Assembly (NCBI RefSeq): GCF_000502875.1
Contig: NZ_AYWX01000001.1
Coordinates: 49,929-113,928 of the forward strand
Length of the DNA stretch: 64,000 bases
From: Mesorhizobium sp. L2C084A000
GTDB lineage: Bacteria > Pseudomonadota > Alphaproteobacteria > Rhizobiales > Rhizobiaceae
Reading direction: 5' to 3'
The position numbers and the translations under genes were made by a program. Positions 24,663 through 35,221 of this stretch are shown here, one piece after another. Position 1 is the stretch's first letter; each line of letters begins with the position of its first letter. Under the pieces are notes generated by a model. It saw only the letters and a list, made by a program, of their open reading frames with translations. It was not told the origin of the DNA and made no database searches.

Positions 24663-25780
24663 CTCTGCCCACCCGGATATGACGACGGCGCTCTCAACAG
24701 CATATCCGCAAACCGATCCGGCGATCTTTCCGACAAGGTCTTTCCGTACAAGGCCGACCGGTCACCGACTTGAATGACCTTCAGCAGTGCTTCCGCAATT
24801 TCCGACGCGCCAAAGCCGGCTGAAATCTCCAGGCCCGACAGCATGTCCAGATCTCCCGCACAGGGGGTGGTGACGATGCCGGGAATCCGGCAAGCCATCA
24901 TTTCCAGAAGGACGTTGGGAAATCCCTCCGTCGCCGACGTGAGCATGCCGGCACGCGCTGCGCGAAACAGCGGAAACGGGTTGTCTCTCTGGCCGAGCAG
25001 ATTTAGTCGCGAGGCCAGATCAAGCTTGCCGGCGCGGGCTCTCAACTCCGCTTCCATGGGGCCAGAGCCAACCATGGTCAGCCCATAATCCTCGCCGGTC
25101 CTTCGTCTGACTTCGGCCAGCACATCAACCGCGATCGTCGGACGCTTCACATCAATCAGCCGGCCGCACCAGACTATCTGTGGACGGCGGGAAAGTATCT
25201 CGGCGTCGTGCCCGGACAATGCCTCCATGGACATTTTGACGATGAGATCGTCGTCGACCGGGTTGGGCAAAGTACACAACTTGGCGATTGCTCGCCGGGG
25301 CAATACGTCACGCAAGCGTTCATTCATATAGCTCGTTTGCGCGACTATCATGTCTTGGCTGCCATAGGCAGCGTAGAGCGCCTTGTAAGCGAGCGCGCGA
25401 GGACCCTTGAAACGATCCAGAAGTACCGTGGACTCGCGGGCGACCAGCCTATGGCTGCGGAGAAGTCCAATGCTTCGAGCGGCAGCCAGAAACGAGTTTA
25501 CCCGTGCGTGGCTCGAGAACACCAAATCGTACCGACGCCGGAGCAGCCGCGGGGCGAGCAAAAACTCGCTCATGGCCTTGCCGCCGCCAAAGCCGTAGCT
25601 GCACCGAATTCCGTCCTGGTGTGATCCAGCGGCCTCGCCCGCCGCCTGGCTACCCAAGAAGCCGATTTCGACGTCCCAGTCGGGTCGCCTCGCGAGTGCG
25701 CGCGCAACAAGTTTCAGAATGGTTTCGGCACCGCCTCTTCTGTCGAGCGGAATGGCGATCAGCGCGAGCTTCCTTTTCAT
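24659..25780 (-). CDS. GT4-family glycosyltransferase
   Basis: The 373-residue GT-B fold enzyme begins MKRKLALIAIPLDRRGGAE, where RRGGAE is the acceptor-side loop of GT4 enzymes. The donor site is seen in IVWCGRLIDVKRP and EGFPNVLLEMMACRIPGIVT. ATG 25780 was chosen over the in-frame ATG at 25837, which would overlap the upstream methyltransferase gene by 44 bp and add residues outside the family fold. The stop overlaps the start of the next GT4 gene, so the two transferases are likely made together. Confidence 0.88.
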   Translation of the reverse strand: MKRKLALIAIPLDRRGGAETILKLVARALARRPDWDVEIGFLGSQAAGEAAGSHQDGIRCSYGFGGGKAMSEFLLAPRLLRRRYDLVFSSHARVNSFLAAARSIGLLRSHRLVARESTVLLDRFKGPRALAYKALYAAYGSQDMIVAQTSYMNERLRDVLPRRAIAKLCTLPNPVDDDLIVKMSMEALSGHDAEILSRRPQIVWCGRLIDVKRPTIAVDVLAEVRRRTGEDYGLTMVGSGPMEAELRARAGKLDLASRLNLLGQRDNPFPLFRAARAGMLTSATEGFPNVLLEMMACRIPGIVTTPCAGDLDMLSGLEISAGFGASEIAEALLKVIQVGDRSALYGKTLSERSPDRFADMLLRAPSSYPGGQR

Positions 25781-25793
25781 GAGCCGCGGGAAC

Positions 25794-26603
25794 TCACTGT
25801 TTTCGCCGAAAGACATAGGCGTAGGTTTCAGCGGCATCCTTGCGGAGAAACAGGGCCGAAACGCCTAACCAGATGCGCCAGGCAAGAAAGGCCGGCACGA
25901 AAAAATAGAAGTAGGAGCTTTTCCAGAACAGACGGCGCTCGACAAGTTCCAGGTCGTTCCGTTTTGCGATTGTCTCGACGTCACTGGGCAAGCACTTGTC
26001 GTAGAAGGCCGGAAACCCGTCATGACCCATGCCCTTTTCAGGATAGATCGCAAAAAGCAGCCGTCGCTTCATCCCCTCCGGCAGGACCCGATTCAATCTG
26101 GCAAAAACGGCGTTGCGCGAGGGCGAGAAAATGGCAACCATGCCTCCCGGCTTCACGCAACTGGCAATGCCGCGCACGGCACCCTCGCCATCACGGACGT
26201 GCTCGAGCGTTGCCTGGCAAATGACGACGTCAGCATCGCCCCTCCCCCTAAACGAGGTAAGGTCCGCTTCAATCTCCTCGTCGTATATTCCGCGTGGCGC
26301 TTTCGACAACTCTTCCGCGTCGAGGTCGAGCCCAACGACAAAAAGCCCCAGGCGCCGCTTCTCCGAAAGACTGACGAACGGCCTGGCACCCCCGCCAAGA
26401 TCGTAAACCCGTGCGTTTGAGGTAAGTAAGGGAGGTGCTATCTCCGTCGCAAAGGTACGGTTGCCGTCGATGCGAAGGCGCCGCGGCAGAGCACTGTCCA
26501 GGAACTCGGAAATGGCCACATTCGCGCGAACAAACTTTCGCAATATCGACACTGCTTCACCACCGGTTTCGTTTGGCGATCTGCGCCCACTCGGATTTGA
26601 CAT
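25794..26603 (-). CDS. class I SAM-dependent methyltransferase
   Basis: The 269-residue product shows a recognisable SAM fold: motif I ARVYDLGGGARPFVSL, an acidic residue ending the second strand (VVGLDLDAEEL), ADVVICQATLEHVRDGEG for the motif II region, and GGMVAIFSPSRNAVFARLN. The C-terminal part is hydrophobic (FYFFVPAFLAWRIWLGVSALFL), which suggests membrane association. It sits 5 bp after another methyltransferase gene in the sugar-assembly operon, so a lipid-linked oligosaccharide or sugar is the likely substrate. Confidence 0.82.
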   Translation of the reverse strand: MSNPSGRRSPNETGGEAVSILRKFVRANVAISEFLDSALPRRLRIDGNRTFATEIAPPLLTSNARVYDLGGGARPFVSLSEKRRLGLFVVGLDLDAEELSKAPRGIYDEEIEADLTSFRGRGDADVVICQATLEHVRDGEGAVRGIASCVKPGGMVAIFSPSRNAVFARLNRVLPEGMKRRLLFAIYPEKGMGHDGFPAFYDKCLPSDVETIAKRNDLELVERRLFWKSSYFYFFVPAFLAWRIWLGVSALFLRKDAAETYAYVFRRKQ

Positions 26604-26608
26604 CCGCG

Positions 26609-27394
26609 CTATATCCTGTGGAAGATGTAGAGCCGCGTATGATGCGAAAATGGGCCGAGCAACCGGTCCGCAGCAGCACGCAAACCTCTCAGGATTCCAT
26701 TCTTGCTGTCGTACCAGGCCTGCATCGGCTTGGAGAAAAATGTCTCGTCCTTCAGCCCCTTGAAGCCTCCCCTTGGCTGTGATCCCAGAAGCTTGAAGCC
26801 GTACTGTTCGAAACTGGAAACAATCGAAGACGGCTCAAGAACGAACTGGTAAAATCCGGCCTGTTCACCTGAAAACCTGGGATAGAGACCCATTCTGATC
26901 TTCAGCCGTCGGAGAGGAGAAATGCTCGGCACTGTCACGAAGGCAACTCCTCCTGACCGGATGATGCGCCTCATCTCCAATGCGATCTCATCGTAACCGT
27001 CGAAGAAGTGCTCGATCACCCCCAGAGACCACACCCCATCGAAGAATTCGTCCGCGAAGCCCGTTGCTCGAACATCCCCCACGGTCACTTGCAAATGGGG
27101 CGCGGCACGGTTCACCATCCCCACGGTCTTCTGCGCGAAGTCGATCCCGTAGGCGGAAAAGCCTGCCTGGTGGAGGCCATGGACCGTATTGGCCAAGCCA
27201 CATCCAGCGTCCAGGATCTTGGCCGATCCGGTCAGGTATCGCCTGGTGGTTTCAACGACAAAGCGATCCGGCCTCAAGACAATCCCTTCGGCCCAGTGAG
27301 AATCCCAATAGTCGTCATCAGCCACCGTGCCGACATGGACGATGCGCCTGTTTTCCTCGTCGTAGAGTGCTTTCTTCTCATTCATTTCTGGCAT
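26609..27394 (-). CDS. class I SAM-dependent methyltransferase
   Basis: The product of about 261 residues has a canonical SAM site: SAKILDAGCGLANTVHGL (motif I), YGIDFAQKTVGMVNR, a motif II region GVWSLGVIEHFFDGYDE, and RSGGVAFVTVPSISPLRRLK. The start is either ATG 27394 (MPEMNEKK) or ATG 27385, both of which overlap the end of the flippase gene by a few bases. The frame stays open to 27448 but that would deepen the overlap. Together with the adjacent methyltransferase it suggests that the polymer carries O-methyl groups; this is inference. Confidence 0.82.
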   Translation of the reverse strand: MPEMNEKKALYDEENRRIVHVGTVADDDYWDSHWAEGIVLRPDRFVVETTRRYLTGSAKILDAGCGLANTVHGLHQAGFSAYGIDFAQKTVGMVNRAAPHLQVTVGDVRATGFADEFFDGVWSLGVIEHFFDGYDEIALEMRRIIRSGGVAFVTVPSISPLRRLKIRMGLYPRFSGEQAGFYQFVLEPSSIVSSFEQYGFKLLGSQPRGGFKGLKDETFFSKPMQAWYDSKNGILRGLRAAADRLLGPFSHHTRLYIFHRI

Positions 27395-28646
27395 CCGGCC
27401 CGACCACCAAAACAGTGCGCTGTTTCGCATCAGGCCCTTGGTCTGCAATCACATTCCTCAATGCGAAAAAGGAACAGGCAGCGGCAACGACATATCCGAA
27501 CAAAAACGCCATTTCACTGCCAAGCGGCACCCGCCACCAAAGGCCCAATGCCGCCAGACAACAGCAAGCCAACGCCCCTATCGCGTAGGAATAGGTCAAC
27601 GTCATCGCTTTGCTCGACCGAAGCGCAAACGGATCGATGATCACCTTTTTCGTCCTGTTGATCAGAACAGCACAAGAAACGATCCCGAACACCACAGGGT
27701 CAAAAGACTTCCCCAGCCATCCGGAGGCATGGCCCGAGAAAAACAGGCCAACTATTCCGGCCGCCGCCGCGGTCGCAAAAATGAGTGCGATGGCCGCTCC
27801 CTCGAACAGTCCGCGCCGAAACTCCCTGACGTTTCCATTTGCGGCGCTGAGAAACGCCCTTGGCACGAAAACGAAGCTGGCCGCATTCATGAAGAAGCCG
27901 ACGGACCGTTGTGAAAGATCGACACAAAACGAGAAGACACCGAGATGGGTCTCGGAGCCAAGCAACAAAACTATGTATCGGATGCCGACAAACACGCCGC
28001 TCTCGGCCAGATTGCTCAACACAAATCCCCAGCCAGTGACCAGAGACCCGGCAAGATAGGAAAAGCCAGGCCGTCTCAGATTCCTAGGTCCCAGCAAGGC
28101 AAATGAAATCAGCGCTCCGACGAAATAGCTGAGCGAAAAGGCTGCAAGAGCCGAGCCTACTTTCGCATCTCCGACAAGCAGGACTATAGCTCCTGCCTGG
28201 TATGCGACGGCCTGGCCAATCGCCGACCAACCGTACGCCCACAAGCGCAGTTGTGACCTCAAAATCTCTTGAAGTGCGGTGTGCAAGCCGAAAGAAACGA
28301 TGATGGTCGCGGCAACGGCATTGCCAAATCCCAGCCACGTCAGTGCCAGTCCAGACAGGACGACAAACAACGCCACAACTGCCAGCACGGTCAAGATGGA
28401 CGATACGTACTCTCTACCCATTCCCGCGGCATGCATTTTTGCGGAAACCGGCATTATCGAATAGGTCGCGACTCCAAAAACAAGTGTCGAAATAAATGAA
28501 ACTGTTGCAATCGTCGTGCTGAAAATACCGTACTGTCCAGTCTCCAGATGGCTGCCGATGTACAGCAACGTCGCTATGTTCAGAAGACCAGGAACAATTC
28601 GTATTACGATGGCTTCCACCAACTTCCACAGGCTGGCTTCTTTCAT
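27378..28646 (-). CDS. Wzx-type oligosaccharide flippase
   Basis: The 422-residue polytopic protein has about 12-14 hydrophobic spans and the weakly conserved MATE/PST-type pattern of polysaccharide flippases, beginning LWKLVEAIVIRIVPGLLNIATLLYIG and including FSTTIATVSFISTLVFGVATY (each within one span). It would move the undecaprenyl-linked repeat unit to the periplasm for polymerisation by the Wzy-like protein. It is linked by 4-bp ATGA to the GT2 gene upstream and overlaps the methyltransferase gene downstream. Confidence 0.85.
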   Translation of the reverse strand: MKEASLWKLVEAIVIRIVPGLLNIATLLYIGSHLETGQYGIFSTTIATVSFISTLVFGVATYSIMPVSAKMHAAGMGREYVSSILTVLAVVALFVVLSGLALTWLGFGNAVAATIIVSFGLHTALQEILRSQLRLWAYGWSAIGQAVAYQAGAIVLLVGDAKVGSALAAFSLSYFVGALISFALLGPRNLRRPGFSYLAGSLVTGWGFVLSNLAESGVFVGIRYIVLLLGSETHLGVFSFCVDLSQRSVGFFMNAASFVFVPRAFLSAANGNVREFRRGLFEGAAIALIFATAAAAGIVGLFFSGHASGWLGKSFDPVVFGIVSCAVLINRTKKVIIDPFALRSSKAMTLTYSYAIGALACCCLAALGLWWRVPLGSEMAFLFGYVVAAACSFFALRNVIADQGPDAKQRTVLVVGPDARNE

Positions 28647-29536
28647 GAAGTCACCCGCACGAATGACCTCTTGAGCAAGAACGGGAAACTCAAGGCACCA
28701 AAGCTCAAACAGGCAAGAACCGCCTTGCCCAGGAACCGAACCGACCGATATCGTCCTAGCCAGAACGCCTTGATGTAGTTCAAGTTCAGCAACAACATCG
28801 GGTATGCATTTTGCCGCTGAAGAAGCCGAATCCTTGCCGTCATCCCCTCCGGCAAATATCGTTTTCGTCCAATCTCGACATTGACACAGATAACGTCGTA
28901 TTCGATCGCCAATCTGGACCAGAGAAGAGATGTTGGAACACGGCGGAACCGCCCCGCTGGGGGCACGGCAACCCGTTTAAGCAAAGGAGTTTTGATGACC
29001 TCCTTCTTGTCGCCGACCACCCGTTCGTCGGCCCGCATCTTTATCAGGTTTGTCCGTTCCGATGGAAATGGCTCTGCTGCCGTCTCTGGGTGGCCAAGAG
29101 CCATCGAGAACACAAAACCCGCAATCTTCTCATCGACACTTCTCTGCGAGAGGTGCTCACAGACTTCCGGCAAGCGATCGGTGAAGAGATCGTCGTCATC
29201 ATCGAAGACCATGCAATAGTCGCCAGTGGCGGAAGCAATCGCCGAAAACATCGCGCGGCCTCTGCCGTCATTCGGGCCGGTGGTGACCACCAAACTGGCA
29301 TCGCGAGATGCGATTTCCGCAAGCGCTTCGTTCGTTCCATCGGTCGAACCGTCGACATGGACGCATATCTGCAATGGGCAGTCCGTACGCAACAGTTGCT
29401 GAACCAGCGCCGCAACGCGATCCCGCCGATTGAACGTGGGGATGCAAACGCTCAATAGTGCCTGGGACTGCAATGGGTTGCAGACTGCCTGTTTGCGAGC
29501 CGTATCGATTCCATCTCCTCCTAGTTGCGCGGTCAT
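28643..29536 (-). CDS. GT2-family glycosyltransferase
   Basis: The 297-residue GT-A fold enzyme has LLSVCIPTFNRRDRVAALV for nucleotide binding, VHVDGSTDGTNEAL, and an acidic DxD-type site MVFDDDDDLF. It is expected to invert configuration while adding a sugar to the lipid-linked repeat unit. About 27 residues precede the fold, so a later start is possible. The C-terminus has a hydrophobic stretch (about 260-285) that could tether it to the membrane. It overlaps the flippase gene by 4 bp. Confidence 0.88.
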   Translation of the reverse strand: MTAQLGGDGIDTARKQAVCNPLQSQALLSVCIPTFNRRDRVAALVQQLLRTDCPLQICVHVDGSTDGTNEALAEIASRDASLVVTTGPNDGRGRAMFSAIASATGDYCMVFDDDDDLFTDRLPEVCEHLSQRSVDEKIAGFVFSMALGHPETAAEPFPSERTNLIKMRADERVVGDKKEVIKTPLLKRVAVPPAGRFRRVPTSLLWSRLAIEYDVICVNVEIGRKRYLPEGMTARIRLLQRQNAYPMLLLNLNYIKAFWLGRYRSVRFLGKAVLACLSFGALSFPFLLKRSFVRVTS

Positions 29537-29582
29537 CGGGCGCAGCTATGCGCGGACCAGCCGCGAACCGCCAAGAACAGGC

Positions 29583-30607
29583 CTATCCCCGTCCAAAGTA
29601 CGACTGGTACCACTCCACAAACCGCCCGACACCCTCGGTCACCGTCGTCGTCGGACGGTAGCCCACCGCCTGCTCCAGCGCCGATGTGTCGGCAAAGGTA
29701 TCGGGCACGTCGCCGGGCTGCAGCGGCAGCAGTTCGACGATGGCTTTCCGGCCAAGCGCGTTTTCCAGCGCCTCGACATAGGCGGTCAGCTTCACCGGGC
29801 TGTTGTTGCCGATGTTGAAGATGCGCCAGGGGGCACTGCTCGTGGCCGAATCCGGACGGCTGGAGTCCCAGGCGGCATTGCCTGTGGCCGGGCTGTCGCT
29901 GGCTCGGACGACGCCTTCGGCGATATCCTCGACATAGGTGAAGTCGCGCGTGTGGTTGCCGTTGTTGAACAGCTTGATCGGCTCGCCGGCAAGGATGTTC
30001 CTGGTGAACAGGAAAAGCGCCATGTCCGGGCGCCCCCAAGGGCCATACACGGTGAAGAAGCGAAGCCCGGTTGTCGGCAGCCCGAACAAATGGCTGTAGC
30101 TGTGCGCCATCAGCTCGTTGGCGCGCTTGGTCGCGGCGTAGAACTGCAGCGGGTGGTCGGCCGGCCGGTGCTCGGAAAACGGCATGTCGGTGTTGGCGCC
30201 ATAGACGCTCGACGTGCTGGCATAGGTCAGGTGCGCAACGGAGTTGTTGCGGCAGGCCTCCAGCATGTTGGTGTAGGCGATGATGTTGCTTTCGACATAG
30301 GCGTGCGGGTTTTCCAGGCTGTAGCGAACCCCGGCCTGGGCGGCGAGATGGATCACCCGGTCGAATGCGTGGTCGGCAAAGCAGGCATCGACCACGCTTC
30401 TGTCGGCGAGATTGCCGCGGATGAACTGATAGCCCGCATTGGTCTTGCGGCTCGCCTCGTCCAGCAGCCGCAGCCTCGCCTCCTTGATCTGCGGATCGTA
30501 GTAGTCGTTGACGTTGTCGATGCCGACGACCTCGTCGCCGCGCTCCAGCAGCCGCTTGGCTACGTGATACCCTATGAAGCCGGCGGCGCCGGTGACCAGA
30601 ACCCTCA

Positions 30608-30608
<1 letters not shown>
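29583..30608 (-). CDS. NAD-dependent sugar epimerase, UDP-glucuronate 4-epimerase-like
   Basis: The 341-residue short-chain dehydrogenase-fold enzyme begins [19 protein letters not shown] and then [18 protein letters not shown], the block typical of UDP-glucuronate 4-epimerases (CapI/LpsL). The catalytic YAATK and [14 protein letters not shown] follow, and the length is normal for the family. The start at 30608 shares one base with the stop of the upstream dehydrogenase gene (TGATG), so the two are coupled. Together they supply a uronic acid nucleotide sugar and hence charge to the polymer. Confidence 0.9.
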
Positions 30609-31882
<1,274 letters not shown>

Positions 31883-31925
31883 CTGCTTCCTGCGCTTGCT
31901 ATTCCAGAGCCATGCTTCGCATTGG

Positions 31926-33203
31926 TTATCGCGCACCAAAGCCGGTAAGCATCGTTTTCATTGTCTTGAGGGTTATCAAAACGTCCAGCCAAGGCGAAAA
32001 GTTCTTTATGTAATAGAAATCATAGTGCAATTTTTCCATAACGTCATCGACGGCAGCCACATGCCCCTGATTTACTTGTGCCCACCCACTTATGCCTGGC
32101 CTGACGATATGCCTGTAGCGATAGAATGGCAGCTCAGCCTCGTACCACTGTGACAGCACGACAGCTTCCGGTCGCGGTCCGATCCAACTCATTTCGCCAC
32201 GCAGGATGTTGATGACCTGCGGCAGTTCGTCGATTCTGGATTTTCGCAGGAAACGCCCGACTCGGGTGATGCGATCATCATCGCGCCTGGTGATCGCCCT
32301 CTCCTTGTCGCTGCCGGCGTCAGAGTGCTGGCGCATCGAGCGAAACTTGTAGACCGTGCAGATCTTGCCCCGGTAGCCCATGCGCTGCTGGCGAAACAGC
32401 GCGGGACCATCGGAATCCAGCCGGATCAGCAGCGCTATTAACGCCAGAACCGGGGAAAGAACGATAATCAAGACAAGTGCCGAGACCCAGTCGGCTGCCT
32501 GCTTGATCTTGAGATAGGCTTGGTTCGGATTGAGTGAACCAAGCGTGTTTTCCGACAGGTGCTCGATCTCGACCCGCCCGGTCAGCGACTCGCTGACCTG
32601 CTTGACGTGGTATACGGGCGTTCCCGAAAGGGCCCGATCCGCGATGTATCGTTCCCATTCCGCGCCAAGATCGGCACGCAGATCAACGACCACGCCGCTG
32701 GCTCTTTCGATTATCGTACTGGTCGACTTGATCCAAAACCAATGCACACCCGGTAACGTCTTGAGGCGCTCGACATCTCCGCCGGGAATCACGACGAGCC
32801 GGTACGGATCGAGACGCCGCGTCAACAGGCTCAGGCCGAAATACCAGAGCGTGGACTGCGTGAAACTGGCGGCGGCTTGAAACCGGCTGTACTCGAACCG
32901 AAAAAAGAAGATGGTCAGGAAAACAGCCCCATAGGACAGGGCAAATGTCGGCAAGATGTAACTTGCCGCGGCCACGCCCGGGAAATTTCCGATGCGGCGA
33001 TAGGACAAGAAGCCCACAAGGTGCGCGATGACCGCAGCGGCCACCGTGACCTGAAGATTGGCCGAATAGATAAATTCAGGATTGAAGACAATCCGGATGA
33101 TCGCCGGCGCAAAAATCGCGAATGTCAGTCCGCCAAGCAGTTGAAACCGAATCCTGAACAGGAAATGCCGGCTTCCGACAATAGTCGACGCTGCGACATT
33201 CAA
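31926..33203 (-). CDS. undecaprenyl-phosphate sugar phosphotransferase (WcaJ/ExoY-type initiating enzyme)
   Basis: This enzyme starts the repeat unit by moving sugar-1-phosphate onto undecaprenyl phosphate. The 425-residue product has four or five N-terminal spans, a middle soluble region, and the catalytic bacterial sugar transferase domain. That domain shows DGPALFRQQRMGYRGK, TRVGRFLRKSRIDELPQ and RGEMSWIGPRPEA. Being first on the strand, it is probably the first gene of the sugar-assembly operon, with a 43-bp gap to the dehydrogenase gene. The sugar it transfers, glucose or galactose in most relatives, cannot be fixed from sequence. Confidence 0.93.
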   Translation of the reverse strand: MNVAASTIVGSRHFLFRIRFQLLGGLTFAIFAPAIIRIVFNPEFIYSANLQVTVAAAVIAHLVGFLSYRRIGNFPGVAAASYILPTFALSYGAVFLTIFFFRFEYSRFQAAASFTQSTLWYFGLSLLTRRLDPYRLVVIPGGDVERLKTLPGVHWFWIKSTSTIIERASGVVVDLRADLGAEWERYIADRALSGTPVYHVKQVSESLTGRVEIEHLSENTLGSLNPNQAYLKIKQAADWVSALVLIIVLSPVLALIALLIRLDSDGPALFRQQRMGYRGKICTVYKFRSMRQHSDAGSDKERAITRRDDDRITRVGRFLRKSRIDELPQVINILRGEMSWIGPRPEAVVLSQWYEAELPFYRYRHIVRPGISGWAQVNQGHVAAVDDVMEKLHYDFYYIKNFSPWLDVLITLKTMKTMLTGFGAR

Positions 33204-33567
33204 CGTCTTCCCCCCTTCCCCGAAGCTGCCGTGTCGGCGACAGACCAGCGCGATAGTGCATCTGACCTAATCGCTCACAACAACGAATCGGACGTCTCGC
33301 CCCCCGGCGATTCGATACAGTCGAAGACCAAGAGCTACGACAGCGCGGCTGCGCCAGCAAGCATCTATTTCTTAGGTCAACAGTTCGGGAATTGAAAAGC
33401 CTAGGCTAATAAAGCGGCTTGATGATCATTACTGAAGATGTCGCAGCGTCTAGGGCGATATAACCGACAATCTATCGAGGTTGGCGGACACCAGACCGGA
33501 AATCGGCCAGTCACGCCGCTCCGGCCAGTGGCTTGATTGCCCCTGGCCGTTTCTTCGATCGCGCGCT
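33204..33567. other. 364-bp intergenic region upstream of the polysaccharide operon
   Basis: No gene is supported. The region separates bioY (stop at 33568) from the initiating sugar transferase gene (start 33203), both on the minus strand. It should hold the bioY terminator and the promoter of the 33-kb polysaccharide locus, but I found no convincing hairpin or -35/-10 pair by eye. Confidence 0.5.
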
Positions 33568-34158
33568 TCAGCCGCGCTTCAGCAGCGTCCAGACGGCCGG
33601 CACCAGGCTTGCCGCGAGAGCCACCTTGATCAGGTCGCCGACGATGAAGGGCACGACGCCGAACTGCCACGACTTTTCCGGGCCGATCAGCAGAGCCAGC
33701 CAGGCAAAGCCCATCGCCATCATGACGACTTCGCCAACCAGCATGGCGTTGAAAAGCTTGATCGGATGGCGGTCCCAGCCGCGATCCGCGGCCCAGCCTA
33801 CAATGGCCGCCATGACCACGAAGCCGGCGAGATAGCCGCCGGTCGAGCCGAGCATGTAAGCAATGCCGAGACCCTTTTCAGGCGTGCTCTGGAAGACGGG
33901 GAAGCCCATGGCGCCCTCCGCCATGTAGAGCAGCAGGGTGGCGACGCCGAGACGCATGCCGAAAGCGGCGGCGATCAGCAGCACGGCCAGCGTCTGCATC
34001 GAAATGTCGACCGGCCCGAGCATAACCTTGGTCTTGGCCGACAGGGTCAGCACAAGCGTTCCGGCGATGGCCAGGAAAAGCTGCGTTGCCAGCCGCGCCG
34101 CGCCATTTTGCGGCAGAGCCAGAGAAACAAGCGGACGCATCGTAGTTGCAATTGCCAT
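33568..34158 (-). CDS. bioY: biotin transporter substrate-binding membrane protein
   Basis: BioY is the biotin-binding S-component of an ECF-type uptake system and can work alone in some alphaproteobacteria. The 196-residue product has five or six spans, with the family blocks VDISMQTLAVLLIAAAFG, GMGFPVF-type AEGAMGFPVFQ, and YMLGSTGGYLAGF. No bioM or bioN gene is adjacent. ATG 34158 follows a GGGGAAAT ribosome-binding site. The frame is open far upstream, but that DNA is the coding strand of the divergent hydrolase gene. A 12-bp inverted repeat arm ends 15 bp upstream of the start. Confidence 0.93.
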   Translation of the reverse strand: MAIATTMRPLVSLALPQNGAARLATQLFLAIAGTLVLTLSAKTKVMLGPVDISMQTLAVLLIAAAFGMRLGVATLLLYMAEGAMGFPVFQSTPEKGLGIAYMLGSTGGYLAGFVVMAAIVGWAADRGWDRHPIKLFNAMLVGEVVMMAMGFAWLALLIGPEKSWQFGVVPFIVGDLIKVALAASLVPAVWTLLKRG

Positions 34159-34172
34159 GGTATTTCCCCAAT

Positions 34173-34243
34173 CCGATTGCCGCACACCGATGTTCGCGGC
34201 CTCACATCCTCCTATATTGGCTTGCGTGTTATGCGGCAATCGG
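34173..34243. promoter_or_regulatory. 12-bp inverted repeat in the bioY/hydrolase divergent promoter region
   Basis: CCGATTGCCGCA (34173-34184) and its exact reverse complement TGCGGCAATCGG (34232-34243) lie 47 bp apart. They flank the space between two divergent start codons, one arm 15 bp from the bioY ATG and the other 33 bp from the hydrolase ATG. The symmetry with respect to both genes fits a shared operator bound at two half-sites or looped. I see no copy of the BioR consensus. Confidence 0.45.
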
Positions 34244-34275
34244 TTTTGCCGTTTCCCGAAACAAGGCACCGATGC

Positions 34276-35202
34276 ATGGCACTGAAATTCGATACCGGCT
34301 TCGACCCCTTCTATGGCCAGGGGGTGAACGTCGCGCCCGATGTCCAGCGCATCACGGCCCGCAATCCAAGCCCTTTCACCTTTCACGGCACCAACAGCTA
34401 CATAATTGGCCGCGATACGCTGGCGGTGATCGATCCGGGGCCGGATGACGAGGCGCATCTGCGGACCCTGCTCGGCGTGATCGCAGACCGGCCGGTCAGC
34501 CATATCTTCGTCAGCCACACGCATCGCGACCACTCCCCGCTGGCGGCCCGGCTGAAAGAGCGCACCGGCGCCCTCGTGCTGGCAGAGGGGCCGCACCGGC
34601 CGGCAAGAGCCCTGCATATCGGCGAGACCAATGCGCTCGATGCCAGTGCCGACACGGGTTTCGTCCCTGATGTCGCCCTGCCCGACGGCGAGGTGGTCGA
34701 CGGCGACGGCTGGTCGATCAGGACGGTTCTGACCCCGGGCCACACCGCCAATCATGCGGCGTTCGCGCTGGAAAGAATTGGCGCGCTGGAGGGAACCGGT
34801 ATCCTGTTTTCGGCCGATCATGTCATGGCCTGGGCAACCTCCATCGTCGCCCCGCCGGATGGAGCGATGGCCGACTATATGGCCTCGCTGGACCGGCTGA
34901 TCGAACGCGGGGACCGCTTGCTGTTGCCGGGACATGGCGGGCCGGTGACAACACCGCGCGCTTTCATGCGCGGGTTGAAGACGCATCGAAAGATGCGCGA
35001 GCGCGCCATCCTGGAGCGGGTCAAAGAGGGCGACCGGACGATCGTGGACATGGTCAAGGCGATCTACAGGGACACCGACCCGCGGCTGCATGGTGCCGCC
35101 GGATTGTCGGTGCTTGCCCATCTCGAGGACCTGACGGCGCGCGGCCTGGTTGTGACCGATGCCGCACCGGCCATCGACGGCATTTTCACGCCGGCTGGCT
35201 AA
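34276..35202 (+). CDS. metallo-beta-lactamase-fold hydrolase (LACTB2/glyoxalase II-like)
   Basis: The 308-residue product has the complete zinc-site series: SHTHRDHSP (HxHxDH), GHTANH, SADH and LPGHGGP, with a following winged-helix-like C-terminal domain. This is the layout of LACTB2-type MBL-fold hydrolases, whose natural substrate is usually unknown. ATG 34276 was preferred. An in-frame ATG at 34231 would add 15 residues, but its codons coincide with one arm of the promoter inverted repeat. It is transcribed divergently from bioY and converges with the phosphorylase-family gene, with 19 bp between the stops. Confidence 0.9.
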   Translation: MALKFDTGFDPFYGQGVNVAPDVQRITARNPSPFTFHGTNSYIIGRDTLAVIDPGPDDEAHLRTLLGVIADRPVSHIFVSHTHRDHSPLAARLKERTGALVLAEGPHRPARALHIGETNALDASADTGFVPDVALPDGEVVDGDGWSIRTVLTPGHTANHAAFALERIGALEGTGILFSADHVMAWATSIVAPPDGAMADYMASLDRLIERGDRLLLPGHGGPVTTPRAFMRGLKTHRKMRERAILERVKEGDRTIVDMVKAIYRDTDPRLHGAAGLSVLAHLEDLTARGLVVTDAAPAIDGIFTPAG

Positions 35203-35221
35203 GCTATCGGCGCCATTCGCT

